Positions 16,003-24,332 of a stretch of 64,000 nucleotides of DNA are shown here, piece by piece. This DNA comes from Bog-756 sp963769905 (GTDB taxonomy: Bacteria > Actinomycetota > Acidimicrobiia > Acidimicrobiales > RAAP-2). Each line of letters starts with the position of its first letter. The stretch's first letter is position 1. The notes beneath the pieces are model-generated. The model was given only the letters and a program-made list of their open reading frames with translations, did not search any database and was not told the DNA's origin. The position numbers were made by a program, and so were the translations under genes. Location: contig CAVYNG010000002.1 of NCBI GenBank assembly GCA_963769905.1, positions 992,001 through 1,056,000 of the forward strand. The letters are read 5' to 3'.

Positions 16003-17502
16003 ATGACCACGACGGCCGAACCCACCGCCATCACCGGCGAGGCCCGGATGCTGATCGACGGGCAGCTCGTGGAGGCCGCATCGGGTAAGCGGTTCGACAA
16101 CCTCAACCCGGCGACCGAGGAGGTCCTCGGGACGACCGCGGACGCAGGTCACGAGGACATGGATCGCGCGATCGCCGCGGCTCGCCGGGCGTCGGACACG
16201 ACGGCCTGGTCCACCGACCGGGAGCTGCGCAAGCGGTGCCTCTTCCAGCTGCAGGAGGCGCTCGAGGCCGAGAAGGAGGAGCTGCGTGCCGAGCTGGTCG
16301 CCGAGGTCGGCTGCCCGGTGCTGCTCACCTGGGGTCCGCAGCTCGACGCGCCACTGTCGGAGGGCTTGACCTGGCCGGCCAAGTTCATCGACGAGTTCGC
16401 CTGGGAGCGCGACCTGCCCGAGGGCCACGCGTTCGGCATGAGGAGCTGGCGCAAGGTGGTGAAGGAGGCGACCGGCGTGGTCGGGGCGATCGTCCCGTGG
16501 AACTACCCCTTCGAGGTGACCATCAACAAGATCGGCCAGGCGCTCGCCACCGGCAACACGGTGATCCTGAAGCCCGCGCCCGACACGCCCTGGAACGCCA
16601 CCCGCATCGGGCGTCTGGTGGCCGAGCGGACCGACTTCCCCGACGGTGTATTCCAGGTGGTGCCGACCACCGACAACGGCGTCGCCGAGGACCTGGTCAC
16701 CGATCCGCGGGTCGACCTGATCTCCTTCACCGGTTCGACCGCGGTCGGGCGACGGATCATGGAGAAGGGCGCCCCGACCCTCAAGCGGCTCTTCCTCGAA
16801 CTGGGTGGCAAGTCGGCCGACGTGGTGCTCGAGGACGCCGACCTCGCGGCCAAGCTCTCCACCGCCTGGACCGTCTGCATCCACGGCGGGCAGGGCTGTG
16901 TGATGCTGACCCGGCTCCTCCTGCCGCGCTCGCGCTACGAGGAGGGGATCGCGCTGATGGAGGAGGGGTTCCGCACCGTGCCCTACGGCGACCCGACCGA
17001 TCCCTCCAACTTCCAGGGCCCCCAGATCAACGCGTCCCAGCGGGACAAGATCCTCCGCTACATCGCGAGCGCCAAGGACGAGGGTGCGCGGGTCGTCACG
17101 GGCGGCAAGAAGCCGGCCCATCTCGACAAGGGCTTCTACGTCGAGCCGACACTCATCGCCGACGTCGACAACTCGATGACGGTTGCCCGCGAGGAGATCT
17201 TCGGTCCGGTCCTCGTGGTGATCCCCTTCGAGGACGACGACGACGCGGTGCGCATCGCGAACGAGTCGAACTACGGCCTCGGCTGCGGCGTGACCTCCGG
17301 GTCCGAGGAGCGCGCCATCGCGGTGGCGCGGCGCATCCGAGCGGGTACCGCCGGGGTCAACGGCGGGATCTGGTATGGGGCCGACGCGCCCTTCGGGGGT
17401 TACAAGGCGAGCGGCATCGGCCGGCAGAATGGCCTCGAGGGCTTCGAGCAGTATCTCGAGACGAAGACCATCGCCGGCGGCCTGCCGCCGCTCGAGGGCT
17501 GA
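16003..17502 (+). CDS. NAD(P)-dependent aldehyde dehydrogenase
   Basis: Aldehyde dehydrogenase of 499 residues, full length for the family. Seen: VPWNYPFEVTINKIGQALA cofactor strand, FTGSTAVGRRI, LELGGKSADVVLEDADL with the general-base glutamate, catalytic cysteine 299 in GGQGCVM, and EEIFGPVLVV. It oxidises an aldehyde to an acid with NAD(P)+. Start ATG 16003 has AGGAGG 6 bases upstream. It would fit after P450 and alcohol dehydrogenase steps and before the CoA ligases, although the alcohol dehydrogenase gene is at the far end of the window. It ends 3 bases before the convergent hydratase stop. Confidence 0.95.
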   Translation: MTTTAEPTAITGEARMLIDGQLVEAASGKRFDNLNPATEEVLGTTADAGHEDMDRAIAAARRASDTTAWSTDRELRKRCLFQLQEALEAEKEELRAELVAEVGCPVLLTWGPQLDAPLSEGLTWPAKFIDEFAWERDLPEGHAFGMRSWRKVVKEATGVVGAIVPWNYPFEVTINKIGQALATGNTVILKPAPDTPWNATRIGRLVAERTDFPDGVFQVVPTTDNGVAEDLVTDPRVDLISFTGSTAVGRRIMEKGAPTLKRLFLELGGKSADVVLEDADLAAKLSTAWTVCIHGGQGCVMLTRLLLPRSRYEEGIALMEEGFRTVPYGDPTDPSNFQGPQINASQRDKILRYIASAKDEGARVVTGGKKPAHLDKGFYVEPTLIADVDNSMTVAREEIFGPVLVVIPFEDDDDAVRIANESNYGLGCGVTSGSEERAIAVARRIRAGTAGVNGGIWYGADAPFGGYKASGIGRQNGLEGFEQYLETKTIAGGLPPLEG

Positions 17503-17505
17503 CCT

Positions 17506-18330
17506 TCAGCGGAGGCGCCAGTCGATCCGCTTGCCGGTCGAGAACCGCTCCTGGCCTTCGGCGAGCAGCGAGCGGTCGGTGCCGATGTTGGTGAACAAGA
17601 AGGCGTGGTCGAGCGCCTGGCGGCGGGTCAGCTCGAGCCCGGTCCAGATGGCGCGCAGCGTGCCGGTCACCGCGAGCGCCGGTTGGTCGGCGATCGCCCG
17701 TGCCGCCCAATCCGCGCGTTCGCGGAGCTCCTCGGCCGGGACCACCTCGGAGACGAAGCCGATCTCGTAGGCCCGTTGTGCGGACATCCGCTCGTGGGCC
17801 CCGAGCAGCGAGAGGCGCATCACCTCTTGGAAGGGCATCTTGTGCAGGAGGAAGATCGGCTCGAAGGCGGCCGGCATCCCGTAGGTCACGTGCGGGTCGA
17901 AGAAGGTGGCGTGGTCGGCGGCGATGATGAAGTCCACCTCGCCGAGCATGTAGAACGCCCCCCCGCAGGCCATCCCGTTCACCGCGGCGATGACCGGCTT
18001 CCAGAGGTCGTTGGTCTTCGGACAGACGCTCTTACCCGGGTCGTCGAAGTCCCAGGGCGTGTGGTAGCCGGGGAGCTTGCCGGGGGGCAGGTCCTCGATC
18101 GAGCCGATGCTCTCGCGGTCGAGCCCGGTGCTGAAGGCCTTGTCGCCCGCTCCGGTGAGCACGATGCAGCGGACGTCGTCGTCCCTGCGGAGCCGGAACC
18201 ACAGCTCGCGCAGCTCGCGCTGCATGGTCGTGTCGAATGCGTTCAAGGCGTCGGGACGGTTGAGGGTCACCCATGCCACGCCGTCGGATTCGTCGTACAG
18301 GAGGGATTCGAGCTCGGGCACCGCGGCCAT
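17506..18330 (-). CDS. Enoyl-CoA hydratase/isomerase family protein
   Basis: Crotonase-fold protein of 274 residues on the minus strand. Seen: TLNRPDALNAFDTTM, oxyanion segments DKAFSTGLDRESIG and VNGMACGGAFYMLGEVDFIIAAD, then HVTYGMPAAFEP. The last segment replaces the usual GxxxxGG stretch with catalytic glutamate, so it may be an isomerase, a hydrolase or a hydratase of unusual substrate. It faces the aldehyde dehydrogenase tail to tail with a 3-base gap. Its start is 20 bases downstream of the amine oxidase stop on the same strand, so the two are probably one transcript (amine oxidase first). Confidence 0.9.
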   Translation of the reverse strand: MAAVPELESLLYDESDGVAWVTLNRPDALNAFDTTMQRELRELWFRLRRDDDVRCIVLTGAGDKAFSTGLDRESIGSIEDLPPGKLPGYHTPWDFDDPGKSVCPKTNDLWKPVIAAVNGMACGGAFYMLGEVDFIIAADHATFFDPHVTYGMPAAFEPIFLLHKMPFQEVMRLSLLGAHERMSAQRAYEIGFVSEVVPAEELRERADWAARAIADQPALAVTGTLRAIWTGLELTRRQALDHAFLFTNIGTDRSLLAEGQERFSTGKRIDWRLR

Positions 18331-18349
18331 GGTAACGACGGGCCGCGGC

Positions 18350-20242
18350 TCAGGAGCAGTGGCCGGCCGGCGGCGGCACGTCGAGGCTCGGGTTGCGATC
18401 GAAGAACCCGACCGGGAAGAGGTGGAAGCCGCAGTACTCGACCGGCATCACCGGCCAGTCCTCCGGCCGCGGTACGTGCGTCACGCCGAAGGTGTGCCAG
18501 GCGACCAGCTCGGTCCCGACCAGTGACCGGTCGGCATCGGTCCAGCCGGGGAGACCGTCGCCGCCCGCGTGCTGGTTGGGGTAGTCGCCGGCCGCCCGGC
18601 GCTCGTCGGCCGAGTACGGGGTCACCCACAGATTGTGGCGGGCGAACCCCGCGCGCTGCGCGACGCTCGAGTTCGCGGCGGCGAGCAGGGTCGGCGTCGG
18701 ACCGGGTACCAGCCGGTAGGCAACCGGCCGACCGAGACCGTTCACCGACGTGGGGTTCACGAACCGCCAATGGCGGCCGGTCGCGGCGTCGATGTCGCGG
18801 CGCGCGGCCAGCTCGGATTCGAGACGTTCGGTGCGGAGACCGAAGGCGTTCCCGAGGGGGTTGCCCTCGCCGCGCGCTTCGCGCTCGACACACACCTCGT
18901 GGACCTCGTTGACCGGTCCGTCGACGGCGAGGTCGAGCCGCGCACAGAACAGGTGCTGGTGGAGGGGGGCCGCGAGGCCGGGCGCGATCACCGAGCCGTG
19001 GGTCGGCTCCGCGTCGGGCGGGATCGCCTGGGTGGACATGACGCCGGTGAGCTTGACCTCGTGCTGGATGGTGCCGTCGAGGTAGAAGTACCAGTAGAAG
19101 CCGTACTCGTAGTTGCCGACCGTGGCGATGGAGGAGACCACCAGCCTGCGCGAGCGGCGCACCTCGGTGCGACCTGCGTGCTGGTCCTGGTGCTTCCAGA
19201 GGATGCCGTAGTCCTCCTCGTGGATGCAGACGGCGTTCTTCAGGACGTACGGCCGTCCGTGCTCGCTGCAGAGGACCGCGTCGAGGTAGGTGATCTCCCC
19301 GAGGCAGTCACAGCCGAGCTCGAGGGAGTTGGCCATCCTGCCGAGCCCCCACTCGCCCACGTCGAAGGCGTTCTTCCAGCTGTGCATCGGGTCGGGGTCC
19401 CCGTAGGGGACCACCATCTCGCAGATCGAGGCGCGATGGAGGATCGGACGGATCCCGCCACCGCCGTCGTAGCCGACGGTGTGGAGCACCAGGCCCTCGA
19501 GGGGGTGCATCGAGATGCGCATCGACCAGCGCTGCCAGGTGAGCAGGTTCGACTGGAGGGTGAAGCTCGCACCCTGCTGCTGGGTGATCTCGAGCGGGCG
19601 GAGGTCTTCGCGCAGGGGTCGGTTGTCCTCGGGGAGGTAGCTCCCACGACCCTCGGGCAAGGGCACCACTCCGAAGTCCTGGAGCTCGACGACTTCCCCG
19701 CGTGCGGCGTCCACTGTGGCGAGGATGCCTTCGATCGGTCGCGCGTAGCCGTTGTCGGTCGGCTCCTCGCGGTAGTAGGCGAGGCACCGCATGATCCGGC
19801 GCCCTTCCTCGAGCGCGATGGCGAAGTTGCCGGCCGGCCAGGGGTCGACCTGGACCTTGTCGAGGTCGGTGATCCCGCGGCGGGCGAGTGCGGCGCGCCA
19901 CCCGGAGTGCTCGCGCAGTGCGTCCGTCGTGCGCACCGCGTCGTCGAAGAGCAGCGCGGGCCGCATACCTTCGCGGGGCATCCAGTCGAGCACCTCACCA
20001 CCCGGCACACCCACCACCGCCTCGGTCACCGAGGACTCCGCGCCGGGGACGACGACCAGGCGCACACGCCGATCGGGGGGCATACCGCTCCGATGAGTCG
20101 CGACGGCGGTCTTGGTCGGTTCCTCCAGCGCGACCGCAGAGAACAGCGCGCCCTCGTCGAGGCGCCCATGTCTGCGCGCCGCGTCGACCGCGATGCGGAT
20201 CTCCTCGGCGGTGATCGCCTCGAGTGGGTGCGTGGGTGTCAC
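18350..20242 (-). CDS. Copper amine oxidase (primary-amine oxidase)
   Basis: 630-residue copper/TPQ amine oxidase that oxidises primary amines to aldehydes, NH3 and H2O2. Seen: topaquinone precursor Tyr378 in VGNYEYGF, HxH copper ligands His428 and His430 (PLHQHLF), a third histidine in VEYCGFHLFPVGFF, and the catalytic-base aspartate at about residue 294 (NAFDVGEWG). The length matches bacterial enzymes. Start GTG 20242 has no ribosome site but a TAGGGT hexamer lies 20 bases upstream. It is divergent from a CoA ligase and upstream of a crotonase. Its aldehyde product could pass to the aldehyde dehydrogenase at 16003 and then to CoA activation. No secretion signal is seen, so it is probably cytoplasmic. 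Confidence 0.95.
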   Translation of the reverse strand: MTPTHPLEAITAEEIRIAVDAARRHGRLDEGALFSAVALEEPTKTAVATHRSGMPPDRRVRLVVVPGAESSVTEAVVGVPGGEVLDWMPREGMRPALLFDDAVRTTDALREHSGWRAALARRGITDLDKVQVDPWPAGNFAIALEEGRRIMRCLAYYREEPTDNGYARPIEGILATVDAARGEVVELQDFGVVPLPEGRGSYLPEDNRPLREDLRPLEITQQQGASFTLQSNLLTWQRWSMRISMHPLEGLVLHTVGYDGGGGIRPILHRASICEMVVPYGDPDPMHSWKNAFDVGEWGLGRMANSLELGCDCLGEITYLDAVLCSEHGRPYVLKNAVCIHEEDYGILWKHQDQHAGRTEVRRSRRLVVSSIATVGNYEYGFYWYFYLDGTIQHEVKLTGVMSTQAIPPDAEPTHGSVIAPGLAAPLHQHLFCARLDLAVDGPVNEVHEVCVEREARGEGNPLGNAFGLRTERLESELAARRDIDAATGRHWRFVNPTSVNGLGRPVAYRLVPGPTPTLLAAANSSVAQRAGFARHNLWVTPYSADERRAAGDYPNQHAGGDGLPGWTDADRSLVGTELVAWHTFGVTHVPRPEDWPVMPVEYCGFHLFPVGFFDRNPSLDVPPPAGHCS

Positions 20243-20298
20243 GACGGTCTCGATCGGCGCACCCTACCCGGCCTCGGACGGGAGGGCCGTCCTGGCGG

Positions 20299-20304
20299 TA
20301 GTCT
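20299..20304 (+). promoter_or_regulatory. Candidate -10 hexamer of a leaderless ligase mRNA
   Basis: TAGTCT (TAnnnT) ends 7 bases before ATG 20312, and no Shine-Dalgarno sequence precedes that ATG. The 69-base divergent gap also has TAGGGT on the minus strand at about 20262-20267 for the amine oxidase. Confidence 0.4.
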
Positions 20305-20311
20305 CCTCACG

Positions 20312-21844
20312 ATGAACGAGCGGGCACCGACCCGGGTGCGGGGGGTGACGGGACACGCGCGCCGCTCGCCCGATCGGCCGGCGATCGCCTTCGGCGAGGT
20401 GGTGCGCACCTACGGCGAGCTCGACGAACGCGCCCGGCGGCTTGCTTCCGTGCTCGACGGGCAGGGCGCCGGTCCGGGCCGCCCGGTCGCCGGGGTGTTG
20501 CCGAACGGCATGGAGCTCTTCGAGGTGGTGACCGCGGCCGCGATGCTCGGCGCCCCCTATCTGCCGGTCAACTGGCACCTCCGCTCGGCCGAGCTGGCCT
20601 ACATCCTCGCCGACGCCGAGGTGGCGGTCGCCGTCGGCGGCGTCGGGTTCGACGACGAGTTGCTCGCGTCACTCGCCGAGTACCCGGCCTCGGTCCTGCG
20701 GGTCGGTGCCGGCTACGAGCAGGCGATCGCCGAGGCGACCCCTCTTCCGGACGGCGACAGCCGGTCCGGTCCCGAGCTCCTCTTCTACACCTCCGGCACC
20801 ACCGCCCGACCGAAGGGAGTGGTCCACGCCGGCATCTCCGACGACGCGGGGAGAGCACGCGGCATGGAGGGGCAGGTCGCGCTCTGGGGTTGGACTCCCG
20901 ACGACGTCTACGTGATGACCGGTCCCGCCTACCACGCCGCCCACCTCGGCTGGGCGCTCACCTCGCTCTACGTCGGAGCCCTCACCGTGGTCACCGAGAG
21001 CTTCGACGCTCGCGGCTGGCTCGAGGAGGTGAGCCGCCGGCGGGGGACGAGGACCTTCATGGTCCCGGCCCACTTCATCCGGATCCTCGAGCTCCCCGAC
21101 GACGTCCGATCATCGATCGACACTTCGAGCCTCTCGCTCGTGGTGCACGCGGGCGCGCCGTGCCCGGTGCAGGTGAAGTACCGGATGATCGATGCCTTCC
21201 CCCACACCGAGATCCACGAGCTCTACGGCGCGAGCGAGGGCGGGGCGACCAGGATCTCGCCGAAGGAGTGGCTCGAACGCCCCGGGAGCGTCGGGACACC
21301 CTGGCCGGGGGTGGACATCCGCATCCTCGACGAGGCGGGTGGCCCGGTGCCGACCGGCGAGCCCGGTCTCATCTACATCCGCCCGGCCGGACCACAGAAG
21401 TTCCACTATCGCAACGACGACGAGTCGACCACCAACGCCTGGCACGAGGACGCCTTCACCGTCGGCGACGTCGGCTTCCTCGACGCGGAGGGCTATCTGA
21501 CCATCACCGACCGGGTGTCGGACCTCGTCCTGTGGGGCGGCGTCAACATCGCGCCGCGGGAGATCGAAGAGGTCCTCTTCACCCATCCGGCGGTGGTCGA
21601 CTGCGCGGTCTTCGGCATCCCCGACGAGCGCGACGGCGAGCGGTTGAAGGCGATGGTGCAGCTGCGCGAGAAGGTGAGCGCCGACGAGCTGGCCGGCCAC
21701 GTCGCGGCGACGCTCGCCAAGTACAAGGTGCCCCGCGAGTGGGAGATCGTCGACGAGCTCCCGCGCGACGCGAACGGCAAGGTCCGCAAGCGTCAGCTAC
21801 GCGAAGCTCACCTGCGCGACGCCGATCTGGTGTCCGGGAGGTAG
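20312..21844 (+). CDS. Acyl-CoA synthetase (AMP-forming)
   Basis: Adenylate-forming CoA ligase of 510 residues. Seen: P-loop YTSGTTARPKG, YGASEGGATRISPKEW, the VGDVGFLDAEGYLTITDR hinge, GGVNIAPREIEEVL, and the catalytic lysine in LPRDANGKVRKRQLR. ATG 20312 is the first codon consistent with the family; in-frame sequence upstream is antisense to the amine oxidase. Downstream, a ferredoxin starts 6 bases after the stop and a fused acyl-CoA dehydrogenase follows, a compact three-gene operon for activation and first oxidation of a carboxylic acid. The -10-like TAGTCT so close to the start suggests leaderless translation. Confidence 0.93.
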   Translation: MNERAPTRVRGVTGHARRSPDRPAIAFGEVVRTYGELDERARRLASVLDGQGAGPGRPVAGVLPNGMELFEVVTAAAMLGAPYLPVNWHLRSAELAYILADAEVAVAVGGVGFDDELLASLAEYPASVLRVGAGYEQAIAEATPLPDGDSRSGPELLFYTSGTTARPKGVVHAGISDDAGRARGMEGQVALWGWTPDDVYVMTGPAYHAAHLGWALTSLYVGALTVVTESFDARGWLEEVSRRRGTRTFMVPAHFIRILELPDDVRSSIDTSSLSLVVHAGAPCPVQVKYRMIDAFPHTEIHELYGASEGGATRISPKEWLERPGSVGTPWPGVDIRILDEAGGPVPTGEPGLIYIRPAGPQKFHYRNDDESTTNAWHEDAFTVGDVGFLDAEGYLTITDRVSDLVLWGGVNIAPREIEEVLFTHPAVVDCAVFGIPDERDGERLKAMVQLREKVSADELAGHVAATLAKYKVPREWEIVDELPRDANGKVRKRQLREAHLRDADLVSGR

Positions 21845-21850
21845 GGGAGC

Positions 21851-22078
21851 GTGCTCAGGATCGTGATCGACCAGGACAAGTGCGTCGGGACCGGCAATTG
21901 CGTCTACTGGGCGCCGGCCACCTTCGATCTCGACGACGAGGGGCAGTCGATGGTGCTCGACCGGCCGGGCGACGACGAGAAACGCATCCGGGTCGCCGCG
22001 GAGGGCTGCCCGATGCGGGCCATCTCCGTCGAGGTGGTCGACGAGCCGGCCGACCAGCCGGCCGCCGAGCGCGCCTGA
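21851..22078 (+). CDS. Ferredoxin, single-cluster type
   Basis: 75-residue ferredoxin from GTG 21851. Seen: CVGTGNC (Cx5C) and CPMRAI (last ligand cysteine), the 3Fe-4S pattern of P450-linked ferredoxins like the protein at 5001. It lies between a CoA ligase and a dehydrogenase with no P450 gene next to it, so its partner must be encoded elsewhere, for example one of the P450s at 59487 or 62339, or it could serve another oxygenase. The C-terminal extension (EVVDEPADQPAAERA) is acidic. GGGAGG lies 9 bases upstream of the start. Confidence 0.88.
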   Translation: MLRIVIDQDKCVGTGNCVYWAPATFDLDDEGQSMVLDRPGDDEKRIRVAAEGCPMRAISVEVVDEPADQPAAERA

Positions 22079-22088
22079 GGGACTCGCG

Positions 22089-24317
22089 GTGCCCATCGCC
22101 CTGACCGAGGAGCACGAGGAGCAACGTCGTATCGCCGAGCGGTGGCTCGCGGCGCACTGCCCGCCGAGCGTGCCGCGTGCGCTGCTCGACGTCGAGACCG
22201 AGGAGCTCCAGCCGGTCTGGAAGGAGCTGGCCGCGCAGGGTTGGACGGGCATCCACCTCCCCGAGGAGCTCGGGGGTCAGGGATTCGGCCTCTTCGAGCT
22301 CGCGGTCCTCCTCGAGGAGTCCGGCTACTCCCTCCTGCCGGGCCCCTTCCTGTCCACGGTGCTCGCGTCGGCCGCGGCAGCCGAGGGGCTCGACGGCGAC
22401 GCGGCCCGCGCGGTGGTGCCGCCGCTCGCCGAGGGGAGTGCGACCGCGGGCGTGTTCCTCGGTCCGGGAGGGCTCGACGCGGTCGATGACGACGGTGCAG
22501 GCGGGCTGGTGGTCTCCGGCACCCTCCGGCCGGTCCTCGGTGCGATGGTCGCCACGACGCTGCTCGTCCCGGTTCGGGTGAAGGACGGGAGCGAGCTCTG
22601 GTGCCTGCTCGAGGTCGCCGGGCCCGCCGAGCCCGCGGGAGAACTGACGGTGACCGCCTTGCCGAGCCTCGACCCGACCCGCCGGGTCGGGGAAGTCGTG
22701 GCGGACAGGCTGTTGGTGGACGGGAACCACCAGCTGCGCGCCCTCCCCGTCAACCGGGTGCGACAACTCGCCCTCGCGCTCGCGGCGGCCGAGCACGCCG
22801 GCGGAGCACGCTGGTGCCTCGAGACGGCGACCGAGTACGCGAAGGTGCGCCGGCAATTCGGGCGCCCGATCGGGCAGTTCCAGGCCATCAAGCACCGGCT
22901 CGCGGACATGGCGGTGCGGGTGGAGCAGCTCGCGGCGGTGGCCTGGGACGCGGCGGTCGCCGTCGACACCGGCCACGGTGAAGAGGCCGACCTCGCGGCC
23001 GCGACCGCCGCGGTGCTCGCACTCGACGGCTACGCAGAGGGCGCGAAGGAGTGCATCCAGGTGCTGGGCGGCATCGGGTTCACCTGGGAGCACGACGCCC
23101 ATCTCCACCTGAAGCGTGCGATGGCCGACCGCCAGCTGCTCGGCGATCCCGACTCGATGTGCCTCGAGGTCACTGCGCTCGCCGGAGGCGGGACCCGCCG
23201 GACGCTCACCGCCGAGCTGCCCGACCTCGCCGACGAAGTCCGCAGAGAGCTCGCGCCGGTCGTCGAGCAGCTGGGCGCGACCCCGGAGCGGGATCGGCGG
23301 CGCGCGATGGTCGAGGCGGGACTGGTCGCGCCGCACTGGCCGCGTCCGTGGGGGCGGGACGCCGGCGCGGTCGAGCAAGTGGTGATCGACGAGCTCTTCG
23401 CCGACGCAGGGCTCTCTCGCCCGCACCTCGGGATCGGGGCCTGGGCGTTGCCCCCGATCATCGCGAACGGTACCCCCGAGCAACACGAGCGGTGGGTGCG
23501 GCCGACCCTTCTCGGCGAGCTCGCCTGGTGCCAGTTGTTCTCCGAGCCCGGGGCGGGGTCCGACCTCGCAGGCCTCTCGACGCGTGCGGAGCGCGGCCAG
23601 GACGGCTGGTTGCTCACCGGTCAAAAGGTGTGGACGTCGATGGCTCGCCAGGCCGACCGGGGCATCTGTCTGGCGCGGACCGATCCCGACGCGCCGAAGC
23701 ACCGCGGCATCACCTATTTCATCGTGGACATGCACACAGAAGGGCTCGACATCCGGCCGCTGCGCGAGCTCACCGGCGCGGCGATGTTCAACGAGGTCTT
23801 CCTCGACTCGGTGTTCGTGCCCGACGACTGCGTGATCGGCGAGGTCAACGAAGGGTGGGGCCTGGCCAGGGTCACGCTCGCCAACGAACGGGTGAACATG
23901 TCGAGCGGGTCGACCTTCGGGATCGGGGTCGAGTCCCTGATCCGCCTCGCCGACCGGCTCGGTGACGATCTCCCGACCGCGATGATCGACCGGCTCGGGC
24001 GCTTGCTGATCGAGGCCCAGTCCCTGCAGCTCATGACCCACCGCTCGACGCTCCGGTCACTGGCGGGGACCGACCCGGGTTCGGGGGCGAGCCTCCGCAA
24101 GCTGCTCGGCGCGGAGCACGAGCAGCGCGTGCAGGAGCTCGGGCTCGCCATGATCGGACCCGAGGGAGCCACTCTCGACGGACGTGCGGCGCGCTGGGGG
24201 CTGGGGTTTCTCGCCACCCGCTGTCTCACCATCGCCGGCGGCACGAGCGAGGTGCAGCGCAACGTCATCGCCGAGCGCATCCTCGGGCTCCCCCGCGATC
24301 CCGAGCCGGGCCAGTAG
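22089..24317 (+). CDS. Fused double acyl-CoA dehydrogenase
   Basis: 742-residue protein made of two acyl-CoA dehydrogenase units. Residues 1 to about 360 contain RRQFGRPIGQFQAIKHRLAD and HGGIGFTWEHD but lack the SEPxxGSD loop. Residues about 380-742 contain FSEPGAGSDLAGL, QKVWTSMARQADRGICLARTD and GGTSEVQRNVIAERILGLPR. This is the same division of motifs as in the adjacent pair 1215/2354, so the fusion is a covalent version of the alpha-beta heteromer. Mycobacterial FadE34 is a known double-domain relative acting in steroid side-chain degradation. GTG 22089 has GAGGGA 6 bases upstream. It ends the ligase-ferredoxin-dehydrogenase operon; the next gene is convergent, 15 bases away. Confidence 0.92.
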   Translation: MPIALTEEHEEQRRIAERWLAAHCPPSVPRALLDVETEELQPVWKELAAQGWTGIHLPEELGGQGFGLFELAVLLEESGYSLLPGPFLSTVLASAAAAEGLDGDAARAVVPPLAEGSATAGVFLGPGGLDAVDDDGAGGLVVSGTLRPVLGAMVATTLLVPVRVKDGSELWCLLEVAGPAEPAGELTVTALPSLDPTRRVGEVVADRLLVDGNHQLRALPVNRVRQLALALAAAEHAGGARWCLETATEYAKVRRQFGRPIGQFQAIKHRLADMAVRVEQLAAVAWDAAVAVDTGHGEEADLAAATAAVLALDGYAEGAKECIQVLGGIGFTWEHDAHLHLKRAMADRQLLGDPDSMCLEVTALAGGGTRRTLTAELPDLADEVRRELAPVVEQLGATPERDRRRAMVEAGLVAPHWPRPWGRDAGAVEQVVIDELFADAGLSRPHLGIGAWALPPIIANGTPEQHERWVRPTLLGELAWCQLFSEPGAGSDLAGLSTRAERGQDGWLLTGQKVWTSMARQADRGICLARTDPDAPKHRGITYFIVDMHTEGLDIRPLRELTGAAMFNEVFLDSVFVPDDCVIGEVNEGWGLARVTLANERVNMSSGSTFGIGVESLIRLADRLGDDLPTAMIDRLGRLLIEAQSLQLMTHRSTLRSLAGTDPGSGASLRKLLGAEHEQRVQELGLAMIGPEGATLDGRAARWGLGFLATRCLTIAGGTSEVQRNVIAERILGLPRDPEPGQ

Positions 24318-24332
24318 GGCCCCGGCTCCTCC

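Noticed and set aside
18569..20311. Long plus-strand open frame running into the 20312 ligase
   Set aside because: It is antisense to the copper amine oxidase; GC-rich third positions keep the opposite strand open. The ligase homology starts at ATG 20312.
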